Positions 1 through 5,088 of a stretch of DNA of 6,413 bases are shown in pieces. The position numbers were made by a program, and so were the translations under genes. Location: positions 1 through 6,413 of the forward strand of contig SLCJ01000272.1 in NCBI GenBank assembly GCA_007125835.1. The letters run 5' to 3'. The stretch's first letter is position 1. Each line of letters opens with the position of its first letter. The notes under the pieces were generated by a model. It saw only the letters and a program-made list of their open reading frames with translations. It was not told the DNA's origin and ran no database searches. Source of the stretch: Verrucomicrobiales bacterium (GTDB lineage Bacteria > Verrucomicrobiota > Verrucomicrobiia > Verrucomicrobiales > SLCJ01).

Positions 1-471
1 GTAGTTCCCCTGCGATCAATTTACCATGCCGTCGATTGGCCGGTCGTGGTGCTGCTCGGTGCACTCATCCCGGTGGCGGGCGCGATGGCCGAGACCGGGG
101 CCGCCGATGTACTTGCCTCGTGGCTGGTCGACGGACTGGCCGGGGGCAGGGCTGTGCCCGGCTTGATTCTCATCCTGGTGGTGACAATGACGTTATCCGA
201 CTTCATGAACAACGCCGCCACCGCCGCTGTGATGTGTCCGATCGCCCTGAGCACCGCCAAGGAGCTGGGCGTGAACGCCGATCCGTTTCTCATGGCCGTG
301 GCCGTGGGCGCGTCGTGCGCGTTCCTCACTCCGATCGGACACCAGAACAACACCCTCATCCTGGGGCCCGGGGGGTTCCGCTTCGGCGATTATTGGCGTA
401 TGGGCCTGCCGCTGGAGATTATCGTCATCGCGGTTGGTGTGCCGGTCCTTCTTTGGGTTTGGCCTCTGTGA
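1..471 (+). CDS. SLC13/DASS-family anion:sodium symporter, C-terminal part (5' partial)
   Basis: The reading frame is open from base 1, so the gene begins outside the window and about 156 C-terminal residues are seen. An in-frame GTG at 46 is internal, because the family motif already runs upstream of it (YHAVDWPVVVLLGALIPVA). The sequence is hydrophobic, with about four membrane segments. It carries the SLC13 signature: DFMNNAATAAVMCPIAL, then PFLMAVAVGASCAFLTPIGHQNNTLI and GPGGFRFGDYWRMGLPLEI, which in this family form the second substrate/sodium-binding half. The family imports dicarboxylates, sulfate or other anions with Na+ across the inner membrane. The substrate cannot be told from this part, and TrkA-C domains, common in the middle of bacterial members, would lie upstream. 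Where many relatives have GYQ-N the protein has GHQNN. The last 47 bases overlap the convergent methyltransferase gene. The family is secure and the substrate unknown. Confidence 0.88.
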   Translation, partial: VVPLRSIYHAVDWPVVVLLGALIPVAGAMAETGAADVLASWLVDGLAGGRAVPGLILILVVTMTLSDFMNNAATAAVMCPIALSTAKELGVNADPFLMAVAVGASCAFLTPIGHQNNTLILGPGGFRFGDYWRMGLPLEIIVIAVGVPVLLWVWPL

Positions 472-1081
472 GGGAGGACGGCTTCCCCACAAGTAGGGCC
501 AGGGGAGCGGGTCGACGGGTGTTGGGAATGGAAAACCGACACACAGTGTGGGTCTCTGAGGCAAGGGAGGCCGCCCATCGCTCGACGGCCGATGTTTCCA
601 ACTCACCCCCGGTGTGGCCTGGATAACAAACGATTGCGATGATCCCGTCCGGCGCGAGCCACTCGAGCGCGCCACCTAGGGCCGCCAGCGTGGTTTCCGC
701 AGATGTAATGAGCGTTTTGTCCCCGCCGGGAAGGTAACCCAGATTGAACACCACAGCCGCAGGCCGAGCAGGCCACTGATCCCGGAAGTTGCGATCTTGC
801 ATCGCCGAATGGCATCGGAGTACAGTCTCGATCCGCGAATCGCAATCCGCGCAGCGTTTGCGCGTAGCGTCGAGAGCGGATGGCTGAATGTCGAACGCAA
901 GCACGTTCCCTCCGGGAGCCGTCAGGCGTGCCAGGTGGAGCGTGTCGTAGCCATTGCCGGCGGTGGCATCAACGACAAAGGCGCCTTTTCGAACCACCGA
1001 TGCGAGGGCGGCGTGAACGAATGGGATGGCGCCGGGTCGGCCGGATTTGCCACAAAGGCTATTGTAGAAATTGGTGGACAT
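425..1081 (-). CDS. mnmM: MnmM/YtqB-type SAM-dependent methyltransferase (putative tRNA U34 nm5 methylase)
   Basis: A Rossmann-fold class I methyltransferase of 218 residues, close to the roughly 190 usual for the YtqB family (Pfam 'rRNA_methylase', PF06962). Visible motifs are the SAM loop VDATAGNGYDT (residues 37-47), the acidic end of strand 2 in AFDIQ (62-66), the family-specific NLGYLPGGDK (113-122), and YPGHTGGELE (153-162). Bacillus YtqB, now MnmM, methylates 5-aminomethyluridine at tRNA wobble position 34 to mnm5U, a job done elsewhere by MnmC. I chose the ATG at 1081 because the family N-terminus begins just before GRPGAIPFVHAAL. The open frame runs on to 1195, but that part only shadows the upstream gene. 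This start lies 23 bp inside the end of the oxidoreductase gene, suggesting translational coupling; no clear ribosome site is seen. The last ~18 residues (rich in K, E, P) go beyond the family core and overlap the transporter gene. The family call is firm; the tRNA role is inferred from family and neighbour. Confidence 0.85.
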   Translation of the reverse strand: MSTNFYNSLCGKSGRPGAIPFVHAALASVVRKGAFVVDATAGNGYDTLHLARLTAPGGNVLAFDIQPSALDATRKRCADCDSRIETVLRCHSAMQDRNFRDQWPARPAAVVFNLGYLPGGDKTLITSAETTLAALGGALEWLAPDGIIAIVCYPGHTGGELETSAVERWAASLASETHTVCRFSIPNTRRPAPLALLVGKPSSLTEAKPKEGPAHQPR

Positions 1082-2129
1082 GACGGCAGCGCATGGCGTC
1101 AAACTCAGGATCAAGCTCCGCACCAAGAAGCAAGTGCTCGAGGAGAGCGGCCGCAACACGAGGGGCGGTGGAAACCCCTCGAGATCCCAAGCCATTCAGC
1201 CAAGCCAGTGAGGGAATGCGGGGGTGGCGCCCCGCCAAGGGGCGGCTCTGCCTGAGAATAGGACGCACGCCAATGCGGATGTGGCTGCATGCCCAGGCCG
1301 GACCAAGAATTCGATTGGTCAGCGGCCGCAGCTCGTCCGGAAACTCATTCGGGACACTTTCCGGATCGACAAACTCGTAGGTTGCGCCACAGAGGTGCGG
1401 GCCGCCCGACCGCTTGATCAGCCAGTGTCCGTCAAATACATGAATCTCATCTGATAGGATGGGGGAGGGCGGTTCAATCTCAGCGATCCGGCCCGCCGCC
1501 GCGCGGAAGGGCAGGCTGCTGAATGAAGGTAGTTCACGGGCACCGAGACCCGCCGCCACAATCAGAGCCTTGGCGCGGTAATCCCGCCAACGGACGCCAT
1601 CATGGACAGACGCTCCAAACTTGGTGTCACACTCCGAGTAAGTTTCGTTGAAGTAGCAGCCTCGCTCCCGGAAAAACATCCGGGTGGAGTCGATGTAGGT
1701 AGCCGTGTCAAGCCATCCGCCACACCGAACGAGAAGGGGTTTGTCGGGCGAGGAGCCCGGGAACCGCTCCGACAGCGTCTTCCCGGCGGGAGCGCCACCC
1801 CGCTTCAAAGAATGACCCGATGCCTGCACCTCAGGTGCCGCGTGGCGAAGAATGGGAGTAGGGTGGAAAACCCGCCGCCCGATGTGCAAGGCCACGTTGT
1901 CGTAGTGCGCCCTTGCCGTGTGCGCCATTTCCTCCGAACGCCAGACCAACTTCGGCGCACCGCGCCCGCGCACCGGGTTCAGCAAACCTGCTGCCACCCG
2001 GGAACAATGGCGACCCGGCTGCGAGTCGCTCTCAACAATCAGGGGCCGCATCCCGCGAAACCATGCCTGCCAAGCCAGCGCACACCCCGCAAGACCCTGG
2101 CCGACAATGATCAAATCGACCTGTTTCAA
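1059..2129 (-). CDS. FAD-dependent oxidoreductase of the DAO fold, like the MnmC oxidase domain
   Basis: 356 residues. The FAD-binding GQGLAG (10-15) opens the protein and an acidic E33 ends the second strand, as expected for the DAO superfamily (PF01266). Beyond the generic fold, its order of motifs matches the C-terminal domain of E. coli MnmC as I remember it: a GLLNPVRG stretch (48-55) where MnmC has GALYPLLS, CGGWLD (136-141), ALIVAAGLGARELPSF (188-203) followed by AAGRIAEI, LCGATYE (246-252), GVRPILRQSRPLAG (287-300) and NGLGSRGVSTAP (312-323). In MnmC this domain removes the carboxymethyl group of cmnm5U34 to give nm5U34. The start is a TTG at 2129; no better in-frame start is seen and the protein then begins right at the FAD motif, as is normal. 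A weak AGG lies 9-11 bases upstream. It lies 70 bp after the FKBP gene and overlaps the MnmM-type gene by 23 bp. Alternatives are other DAO oxidases (amino-acid or glycine oxidase, ThiO). The fold is certain; the tRNA role is well-supported inference. Confidence 0.82.
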   Translation of the reverse strand: MKQVDLIIVGQGLAGCALAWQAWFRGMRPLIVESDSQPGRHCSRVAAGLLNPVRGRGAPKLVWRSEEMAHTARAHYDNVALHIGRRVFHPTPILRHAAPEVQASGHSLKRGGAPAGKTLSERFPGSSPDKPLLVRCGGWLDTATYIDSTRMFFRERGCYFNETYSECDTKFGASVHDGVRWRDYRAKALIVAAGLGARELPSFSSLPFRAAAGRIAEIEPPSPILSDEIHVFDGHWLIKRSGGPHLCGATYEFVDPESVPNEFPDELRPLTNRILGPAWACSHIRIGVRPILRQSRPLAGRHPRIPSLAWLNGLGSRGVSTAPRVAAALLEHLLLGAELDPEFDAMRCRHVHQFLQ

Positions 2130-2199
2130 GGCGGCGCGGGCCTGCTTTGTTGCATAACCCGCCTCGGGCAGGAATCCGGAGCGGACAGGCGACTTTGTT

Positions 2200-2907
2200 T
2201 TATTCGATGCCGAGCAGCTCGACTTCGAAAATCAAGGTTTCGTTCGGACCAATCGGGCCGCCAGGTCTGCCGCGCTCACCGTATGCCAGATCGGCAGGAA
2301 TGAAAAGCCTCCACTTCGACCCCACGGGCATGAGCTGCAATCCCTCAACCCAGCCGGGAATCACCTGGGTGACCCCGAACGTGGCAGGCTCGCCCCGCTC
2401 CACAGAACTGTCAAAAACGGTGCCGTCCAGCAATGTGCCGGTGTAATGCACCCTGACTCTGTCGTCCGCTGTCGGACGCTCACCATCTCCCTCGTCAATG
2501 ATCTCATATTGAAGTCCGCTCTCCGTTGTGGTCACGCCCTCACGCTCGCGATTCTCCGCGAGAAAGGCAGCCCCGGCCGCCACAGCCGCCTCAGACCTCT
2601 CCTGCATGCGAGCTTCGGCACGCCCCTGCTCGGTATTGGCGATCACTTCAATCTCTTCGGGAGAAAAGCGTGGCTCCTCACCAGCAAGGCCCTCGCGAAT
2701 CCCTTGCAACAACGCATCAAGGTCGGCATCGAACTGTTGGCTCTTGAGCTGCTGTCCGATCTGATGACCAACCAGATATCCTACTTTCTGTTCGTGTGTT
2801 TCCATATCAGCGACCCCGTCCTCGGCGGCGGTGGGCAAGGTCAGGCCAACGATTATCGAGGCGGCAATGGCCAGCGGGGCGGGGCGGGTAAATACTTTGC
2901 AAATCAT
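2200..2907 (-). CDS. Mip/FkpA-type FKBP peptidyl-prolyl cis-trans isomerase, secreted
   Basis: 235 residues, the usual size for FkpA/Mip. The N-terminus (MICKVF, then a hydrophobic stretch at about 11-25 ending PTAA before EDG) is a signal peptide with probable cleavage after A28. No cysteine follows, so it should be soluble in the periplasm rather than a lipoprotein. Residues ~36-125 form the alpha-helical FKBP_N dimerisation domain (YLVGHQIGQQLKSQ, then LLQGIREGLAGEEPRFS, then a long charged helix). Residues ~130-235 are the catalytic FKBP_C domain, with GLQYEII, VRVHYTGTLLDGTVFDSS (151-168), VIPGWVEGLQLMPVG, LAYGERG and IGPNETLIFEVELL. The active-site aromatic and acidic residues (Y155, F165, D166, V182-I183, W186, Y209) are all present. 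The role is to speed proline isomerisation and act as a chaperone for envelope proteins. It is the first gene of a three-gene minus-strand run; its functional link to the two tRNA-modification-like genes downstream is not evident. Confidence 0.95.
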   Translation of the reverse strand: MICKVFTRPAPLAIAASIIVGLTLPTAAEDGVADMETHEQKVGYLVGHQIGQQLKSQQFDADLDALLQGIREGLAGEEPRFSPEEIEVIANTEQGRAEARMQERSEAAVAAGAAFLAENREREGVTTTESGLQYEIIDEGDGERPTADDRVRVHYTGTLLDGTVFDSSVERGEPATFGVTQVIPGWVEGLQLMPVGSKWRLFIPADLAYGERGRPGGPIGPNETLIFEVELLGIE

Positions 2908-3068
2908 TGATGCAGCCTAGAGAAGGCAAACGTCGAGTCAACCCTGAATTCAAAAAAGTTGATGCGGAGATCCGGCCCTACACCAGAAGGGTTCAGCGAG
3001 CGACTTCAGGCTCCGCCTACCACCCACCAGCCCTGCGCAGAGGCGGGAAGAGCATAGAATGCGGAGAA

Positions 3069-4034
3069 TCAAGCCACTCCGGCGCTGCGGCTACCATTTT
3101 TCGCATCCGAGCAACCCAGGAAGGGCAAGCGACTCACCTCCGGACACCGCGCGCTCATTCTCACACTCGGGGACAGCCCGGAAACCCGGCGGCGCCTGTC
3201 CAGAGGGGAGTCGCCACTCTCTGTTCCTGATCCCGGCATCGCAGATCCCCGCGCGGGCGATTCGATCTCCAAGGAGCCCGCCGAGTCCACCATGGCCCCG
3301 AGTGTTTCATCCTTGTCCAGCATCCGCCGATGGCGATCGACCAGCTCCGGGTCCCCGAGTCGCTTACTCAGGTCAGACCCCCATAAAATCCGAAGGCCCG
3401 CCAAAGCCAAATCATCACCTCGGACCGCCGCGCCAAACGAATTCCACTGGCTCAGACCTGCCCGAGCAACCATTCCCGCACGAACCGGATTTAAATCAAT
3501 ATACCCAGCCACAAAGCGCACCAGAGGCCCAAGCCCCTCTCCCTCGCTCTCGTGCTCCAGCAGCACACTTCGGAAACGCCCCTCCCACAGCGTGCCTTCA
3601 CGGTTCTTCCGGCGGTTATACCACTGACTGAACCGTTGCTTCAGAGTTTTCATGAAATCGCTCAAATTGCCGATGCGCCCGCGGTAGGGGGCGAGAAACC
3701 GAGCCCGCGACTGCTCATCCCCGCAGCGCTGCCAAACCCCGCGCAGATAGGCGCACTTGTTCTCGGAATACAAAAGGGCGAGACGGCTGAGAATTTCCTC
3801 GTCAGCCATCGCCGCCACATCCACAGGAGGCACCCGCACCAACAGGTGGAAATGATTGTCCATCACACACCACGAAAGCAGCTCAATTCCCGCAAACGCG
3901 GCCCCGCCACGCGCCAGATCCATAAACCGCACCTTCTCCCGGTGCTTGATCACAAACCGCTTGTCCACAACCCGCGAGCACAGGTGATACACCCCAACAC
4001 ACCCTGGCGCAGCAAGCAATCGCGGATCTCTCAT
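3069..4034 (-). CDS. rayT: REP-associated tyrosine transposase (RAYT; Y1/HUH, IS200-like family)
   Basis: 321 residues. The N-terminal two-thirds is a Y1 transposase domain (PF01797): VYHLCSRVVDKRFV (15-28), the metal-binding HUH motif in WCVMDNHFHLLV (H61, H63), LKQRFSQWYNRR (131-142), GTLWEGRFRS (147-156) and GYIDLNPVRAG (177-187), where Y178 is the likely nucleophile that cuts single-stranded DNA. RAYTs are single-copy domesticated relatives of IS200/IS605 transposases that act on REP-like hairpins, often lying beside the gene. All catalytic residues are intact, so the enzyme is probably functional. The final ~90 residues (from about 230) are rich in G, S, P and R and do not look like the usual RAYT C-terminus. 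They may be low-constraint tail or the product of an old frameshift. The ATG at 4034 gives the standard N-terminus. Upstream lies the AT-rich ACCAG element, and nuoA is divergent 142 bp away. Confidence 0.9.
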   Translation of the reverse strand: MRDPRLLAAPGCVGVYHLCSRVVDKRFVIKHREKVRFMDLARGGAAFAGIELLSWCVMDNHFHLLVRVPPVDVAAMADEEILSRLALLYSENKCAYLRGVWQRCGDEQSRARFLAPYRGRIGNLSDFMKTLKQRFSQWYNRRKNREGTLWEGRFRSVLLEHESEGEGLGPLVRFVAGYIDLNPVRAGMVARAGLSQWNSFGAAVRGDDLALAGLRILWGSDLSKRLGDPELVDRHRRMLDKDETLGAMVDSAGSLEIESPARGSAMPGSGTESGDSPLDRRRRVSGLSPSVRMSARCPEVSRLPFLGCSDAKNGSRSAGVA

Positions 4035-4079
4035 GCCACCAATCTACCCAGCAAATATCCCCACACAACCCAAATATTA

Positions 4080-4126
4080 CGGACCAGTCAATTTTTGCAA
4101 CGAAAAAGCGGACCAGGTAATAAATC
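4080..4126. repeat. ACCAG bipartite element, copy A (upstream of RAYT and nuoA)
   Basis: An AT-rich 47-bp element in GC-rich surroundings. It holds two exact copies of CGGACCAG at 4080-4087 and 4109-4116, 29 bp apart, with AATTTTTGC and GAAAA between them, and ends GGTAATAAATC. A diverged copy in the same orientation lies beyond nuoA at 4649-4708: the ACCAG-to-TTTTGC half matches at 13 of 16 positions and the GAAAA-to-AATC half at 19 of 25, by hand alignment. Being next to the transposase gene, it may be a RAYT recognition element; that is inference. Confidence 0.55.
4095..4124 (+). promoter_or_regulatory. Possible sigma70-type promoter for nuoA inside repeat copy A
   Basis: TTGCAA at 4095-4100 could serve as a -35 box and AATAAA at 4119-4124 as a -10 box, 18 bp apart, each matching 4 of 6 consensus bases. 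Transcription would begin around 4131 and leave a leader of about 46 bases before nuoA. The match is modest and the region is AT-rich, so chance is a real alternative. Confidence 0.25.
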
Positions 4127-4165
4127 GGCAGATTTTCCGGGGTTGCGGGGGAGGGGTGGGTGGCG

Positions 4166-4170
4166 TAAGG
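4166..4170 (+). promoter_or_regulatory. Ribosome binding site of nuoA
   Basis: TAAGG lies six bases before the ATG at 4177. It decides the start of nuoA against the longer open frame that begins at 4033, whose extra N-terminal residues do not resemble NuoA. Confidence 0.65.
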
Positions 4171-4176
4171 TGCCGT

Positions 4177-4551
4177 ATGTCGGCTGACTTTATTCCGGTG
4201 TTGATGCATCTCCTGCTGGTGGCGGGGGTGGCGGCGTTTATTCTGGCTGGCAGCGTGTTGTTGGGGCGAAGTGGGCGTAAGAATGAGGTGAAGGACACGG
4301 CGTATGAGTGTGGGATGCCGGCGGGTGTGGTGCGAGCGCCGCGGTATAGCGTGAAGTTCTATCTTGTGGCGATGTTGTTCGTGCTGTTCGATATCGAGGT
4401 GATTTTTCTCTATCCCTGGGCGGTGCAGTTCCGGGAGATGGTGGCGGAGTCGCTGCTGCCACTGTGGAGTATGGTTTTCTTCGTGCTGATTCTTGGAATT
4501 GCTTACCTGTATGTGCTGAAGAAGAAGGCGCTGGATTGGAACGAGGCCTGA
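4177..4551 (+). CDS. nuoA: NADH-quinone oxidoreductase subunit A (NuoA, ND3-like)
   Basis: 124 residues, full length for NuoA. It is a small inner-membrane subunit at the junction of the peripheral and membrane arms of respiratory complex I, near the quinone site, where electron transfer from NADH is linked to proton pumping. Three membrane helices are visible at about 8-29, 60-80 and 93-115. The loop after helix 1 carries the hallmark YECGMPAG (43-50), with the conserved cysteine C45 that in mitochondrial ND3 reports the active/deactive state, then R53, R56 and FYLVAMLFVLFDIEVIFLYPWA (61-82) with the conserved D72 and E74. The ATG has a good ribosome site six bases upstream. NuoA usually opens a nuoABCD... 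operon; here no nuoB follows, and the next gene is convergent after 212 bp. Subunit identity is secure. Confidence 0.96.
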   Translation: MSADFIPVLMHLLLVAGVAAFILAGSVLLGRSGRKNEVKDTAYECGMPAGVVRAPRYSVKFYLVAMLFVLFDIEVIFLYPWAVQFREMVAESLLPLWSMVFFVLILGIAYLYVLKKKALDWNEA

Positions 4552-4599
4552 TTCGGTAATTTGTGGCGGCGGTTTGCTTGAGGCAGGGTAGGTCACATC

Positions 4600-4623
4600 C
4601 TCGGGCGGTTTCTCGGGCGGTTT
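4600..4623. repeat. Tandem 12-bp direct repeat, two perfect copies
   Basis: CTCGGGCGGTTT occurs twice head to tail (4600-4611 and 4612-4623). It lies 48 bp after the nuoA stop. No function is evident; replication slippage would explain it. Confidence 0.85.
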
Positions 4624-4635
4624 GTGAGGTCGCTT

Positions 4636-4670
4636 GCAAGCAAAATTTGTACCAGGAAAATTTTGCCTGC
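4636..4670. repeat. Inverted repeat / REP-like hairpin with ACCAGG in the loop
   Basis: Arms at 4636-4648 (GCAAGCAAAATTT) and 4658-4670 (AAATTTTGCCTGC) pair at 12 of 13 positions, and the one mismatch becomes a G-U wobble when the minus strand is transcribed. The 9-base loop contains ACCAGG. The perfect palindrome GCTTGCAAGC (4632-4641) overlaps the left arm. No T-run follows on either side, so this is not a standard intrinsic terminator. A hairpin of this kind is what RAYT enzymes typically bind. Confidence 0.7.
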
Positions 4671-4708
4671 GGAATCTTCAAGTGAAAATATGAACCAGGT
4701 ATTTAATC
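4649..4708. repeat. ACCAG bipartite element, copy B (downstream of nuoA)
   Basis: The diverged partner of the element at 4080-4126, in the same orientation: ACCAG...TTTTGC at 4651-4666, then GAAAA at 4684-4688 and ACCAGGTATTTAATC at 4694-4708. It is about 13 bp longer than copy A, with the extra bases between the two halves. The left half forms the loop and right arm of the 4636-4670 hairpin. Confidence 0.5.
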
Positions 4709-4724
4709 CGAGGTATTTAATCCG
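4697..4724. repeat. Tandem 14-bp direct repeat, two perfect copies
   Basis: AGGTATTTAATCCG occurs twice without a gap (4697-4710 and 4711-4724). The first copy is the end of ACCAG element copy B, so the terminal half of that element appears to have been duplicated locally. Confidence 0.85.
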
Positions 4725-4763
4725 CTTGTTCATCTTGTGCTGGGCGAGCCGGGTTGTTTTTTT

Positions 4764-5087
4764 TCAAGGTTTGAGTGGGCGGATGGCGTTTTCTATCCTT
4801 GTTCTCAGTGAGTGGCTGAAATGCGCCAGGTCTTGTTTTTTCATCAGCCCGTGATGGAGCATCAGCAGGATTGACGAAGTCATGTTTGAGCGGGAGTGAT
4901 GGTCAAGGCAGTCGGTGAGGATTTTTCCTTCCTGCTTGATCTTTTCATAGGTGTCCCAGAAGCATTCGGTCGGGGTTTTGTCGGCGTTGGAGAGCATGGC
5001 CGCGAGTTCCTGATTTTTGTTGCGTAGGTAGTGCTCGCGCATATCGGTGAGCATATTCCTGTATAACTTCCAATCGGATTCGAGCAT
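4764..5087 (-). CDS. Small hypothetical protein coupled to zwf
   Basis: 107 residues, family not recognised. The ATG at 5087 lies one base after the zwf stop (TGA-T-ATG), the typical geometry of translational coupling. The frame is open up to 5273, but that part is a proline-rich shadow of zwf and was left out. The protein looks soluble and almost wholly helical, with no signal peptide or membrane segment. A charged first half (DWKLYRNMLTDMREHYLRNK, 5-24, then NQELAAMLSN) is followed by ECFWDTYEKIKQEGKILTDC (41-60), DHHSRSNMTSSILLMLHHGL (62-81) and a basic end. A histidine-rich patch (HH at 63-64 and 78-79, H89, H92) and three aromatic residues (W6, F43, W44) are notable, but no metal or catalytic motif can be assigned. 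It is not OpcA, the known G6PD partner, which is far longer. Its tight link to zwf suggests co-expression, perhaps a partner role. Confidence 0.7.
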   Translation of the reverse strand: MLESDWKLYRNMLTDMREHYLRNKNQELAAMLSNADKTPTECFWDTYEKIKQEGKILTDCLDHHSRSNMTSSILLMLHHGLMKKQDLAHFSHSLRTRIENAIRPLKP

Positions 5088-5088
5088 A

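Larger units (their letters stand above)
4552..4763. other. Gene-free convergent spacer rich in short repeats
   Basis: This stretch lies between the ends of nuoA and the small gene after zwf. It holds two tandem repeats, a palindrome, a long hairpin and copy B of the ACCAG element, listed separately. A run of eight T at 4757-4764 abuts the stop of the convergent gene, but no convincing stem precedes it on the plus strand, so I call no intrinsic terminator. No coding signal is seen; the open frame across 4624-4854 has no family-like features. Confidence 0.6.

Noticed and set aside
36..626. Plus-strand open frame of 196 codons overlapping the transporter
   Set aside because: It is an Arg/Gly-rich shadow of the SLC13 frame and of the methyltransferase; no family motif, and the transporter frame is clearly the coding one.
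1082..1195. Longer N-terminus for the MnmM-type gene (start at 1195)
   Set aside because: The extra 38 residues are out-of-frame sequence of the upstream oxidoreductase; the family core starts just after the ATG at 1081.
1602..2303. Plus-strand open frame of 233 codons
   Set aside because: It lies antisense to the oxidoreductase and the FKBP end, has an Arg-rich composition typical of GC-rich antisense frames, and spans two real genes.
2908..2960. Promoter for the FKBP gene (TTGACT on the minus strand)
   Set aside because: TTGACT is a fair -35 box, but nothing resembling a -10 box lies 16-18 bases downstream before the start codon.
3013..3046. Inverted repeat CCGCCT...AGGCGG after the RAYT gene as a terminator
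   Set aside because: Only six base pairs with a 22-base loop and no T-run on the minus strand; chance is likely in GC-rich DNA.
3883..4596. Minus-strand open frame of 237 codons across nuoA
   Set aside because: His/Arg/Pro-rich antisense shadow of nuoA that runs into the RAYT region in another frame; both real genes have clear motifs.
4741..4764. Intrinsic terminator for nuoA ending in the eight-T run
   Set aside because: The only G/C pairs before the T-run (GGC-GA-GCC) would need a two-base loop, so no stable stem forms.
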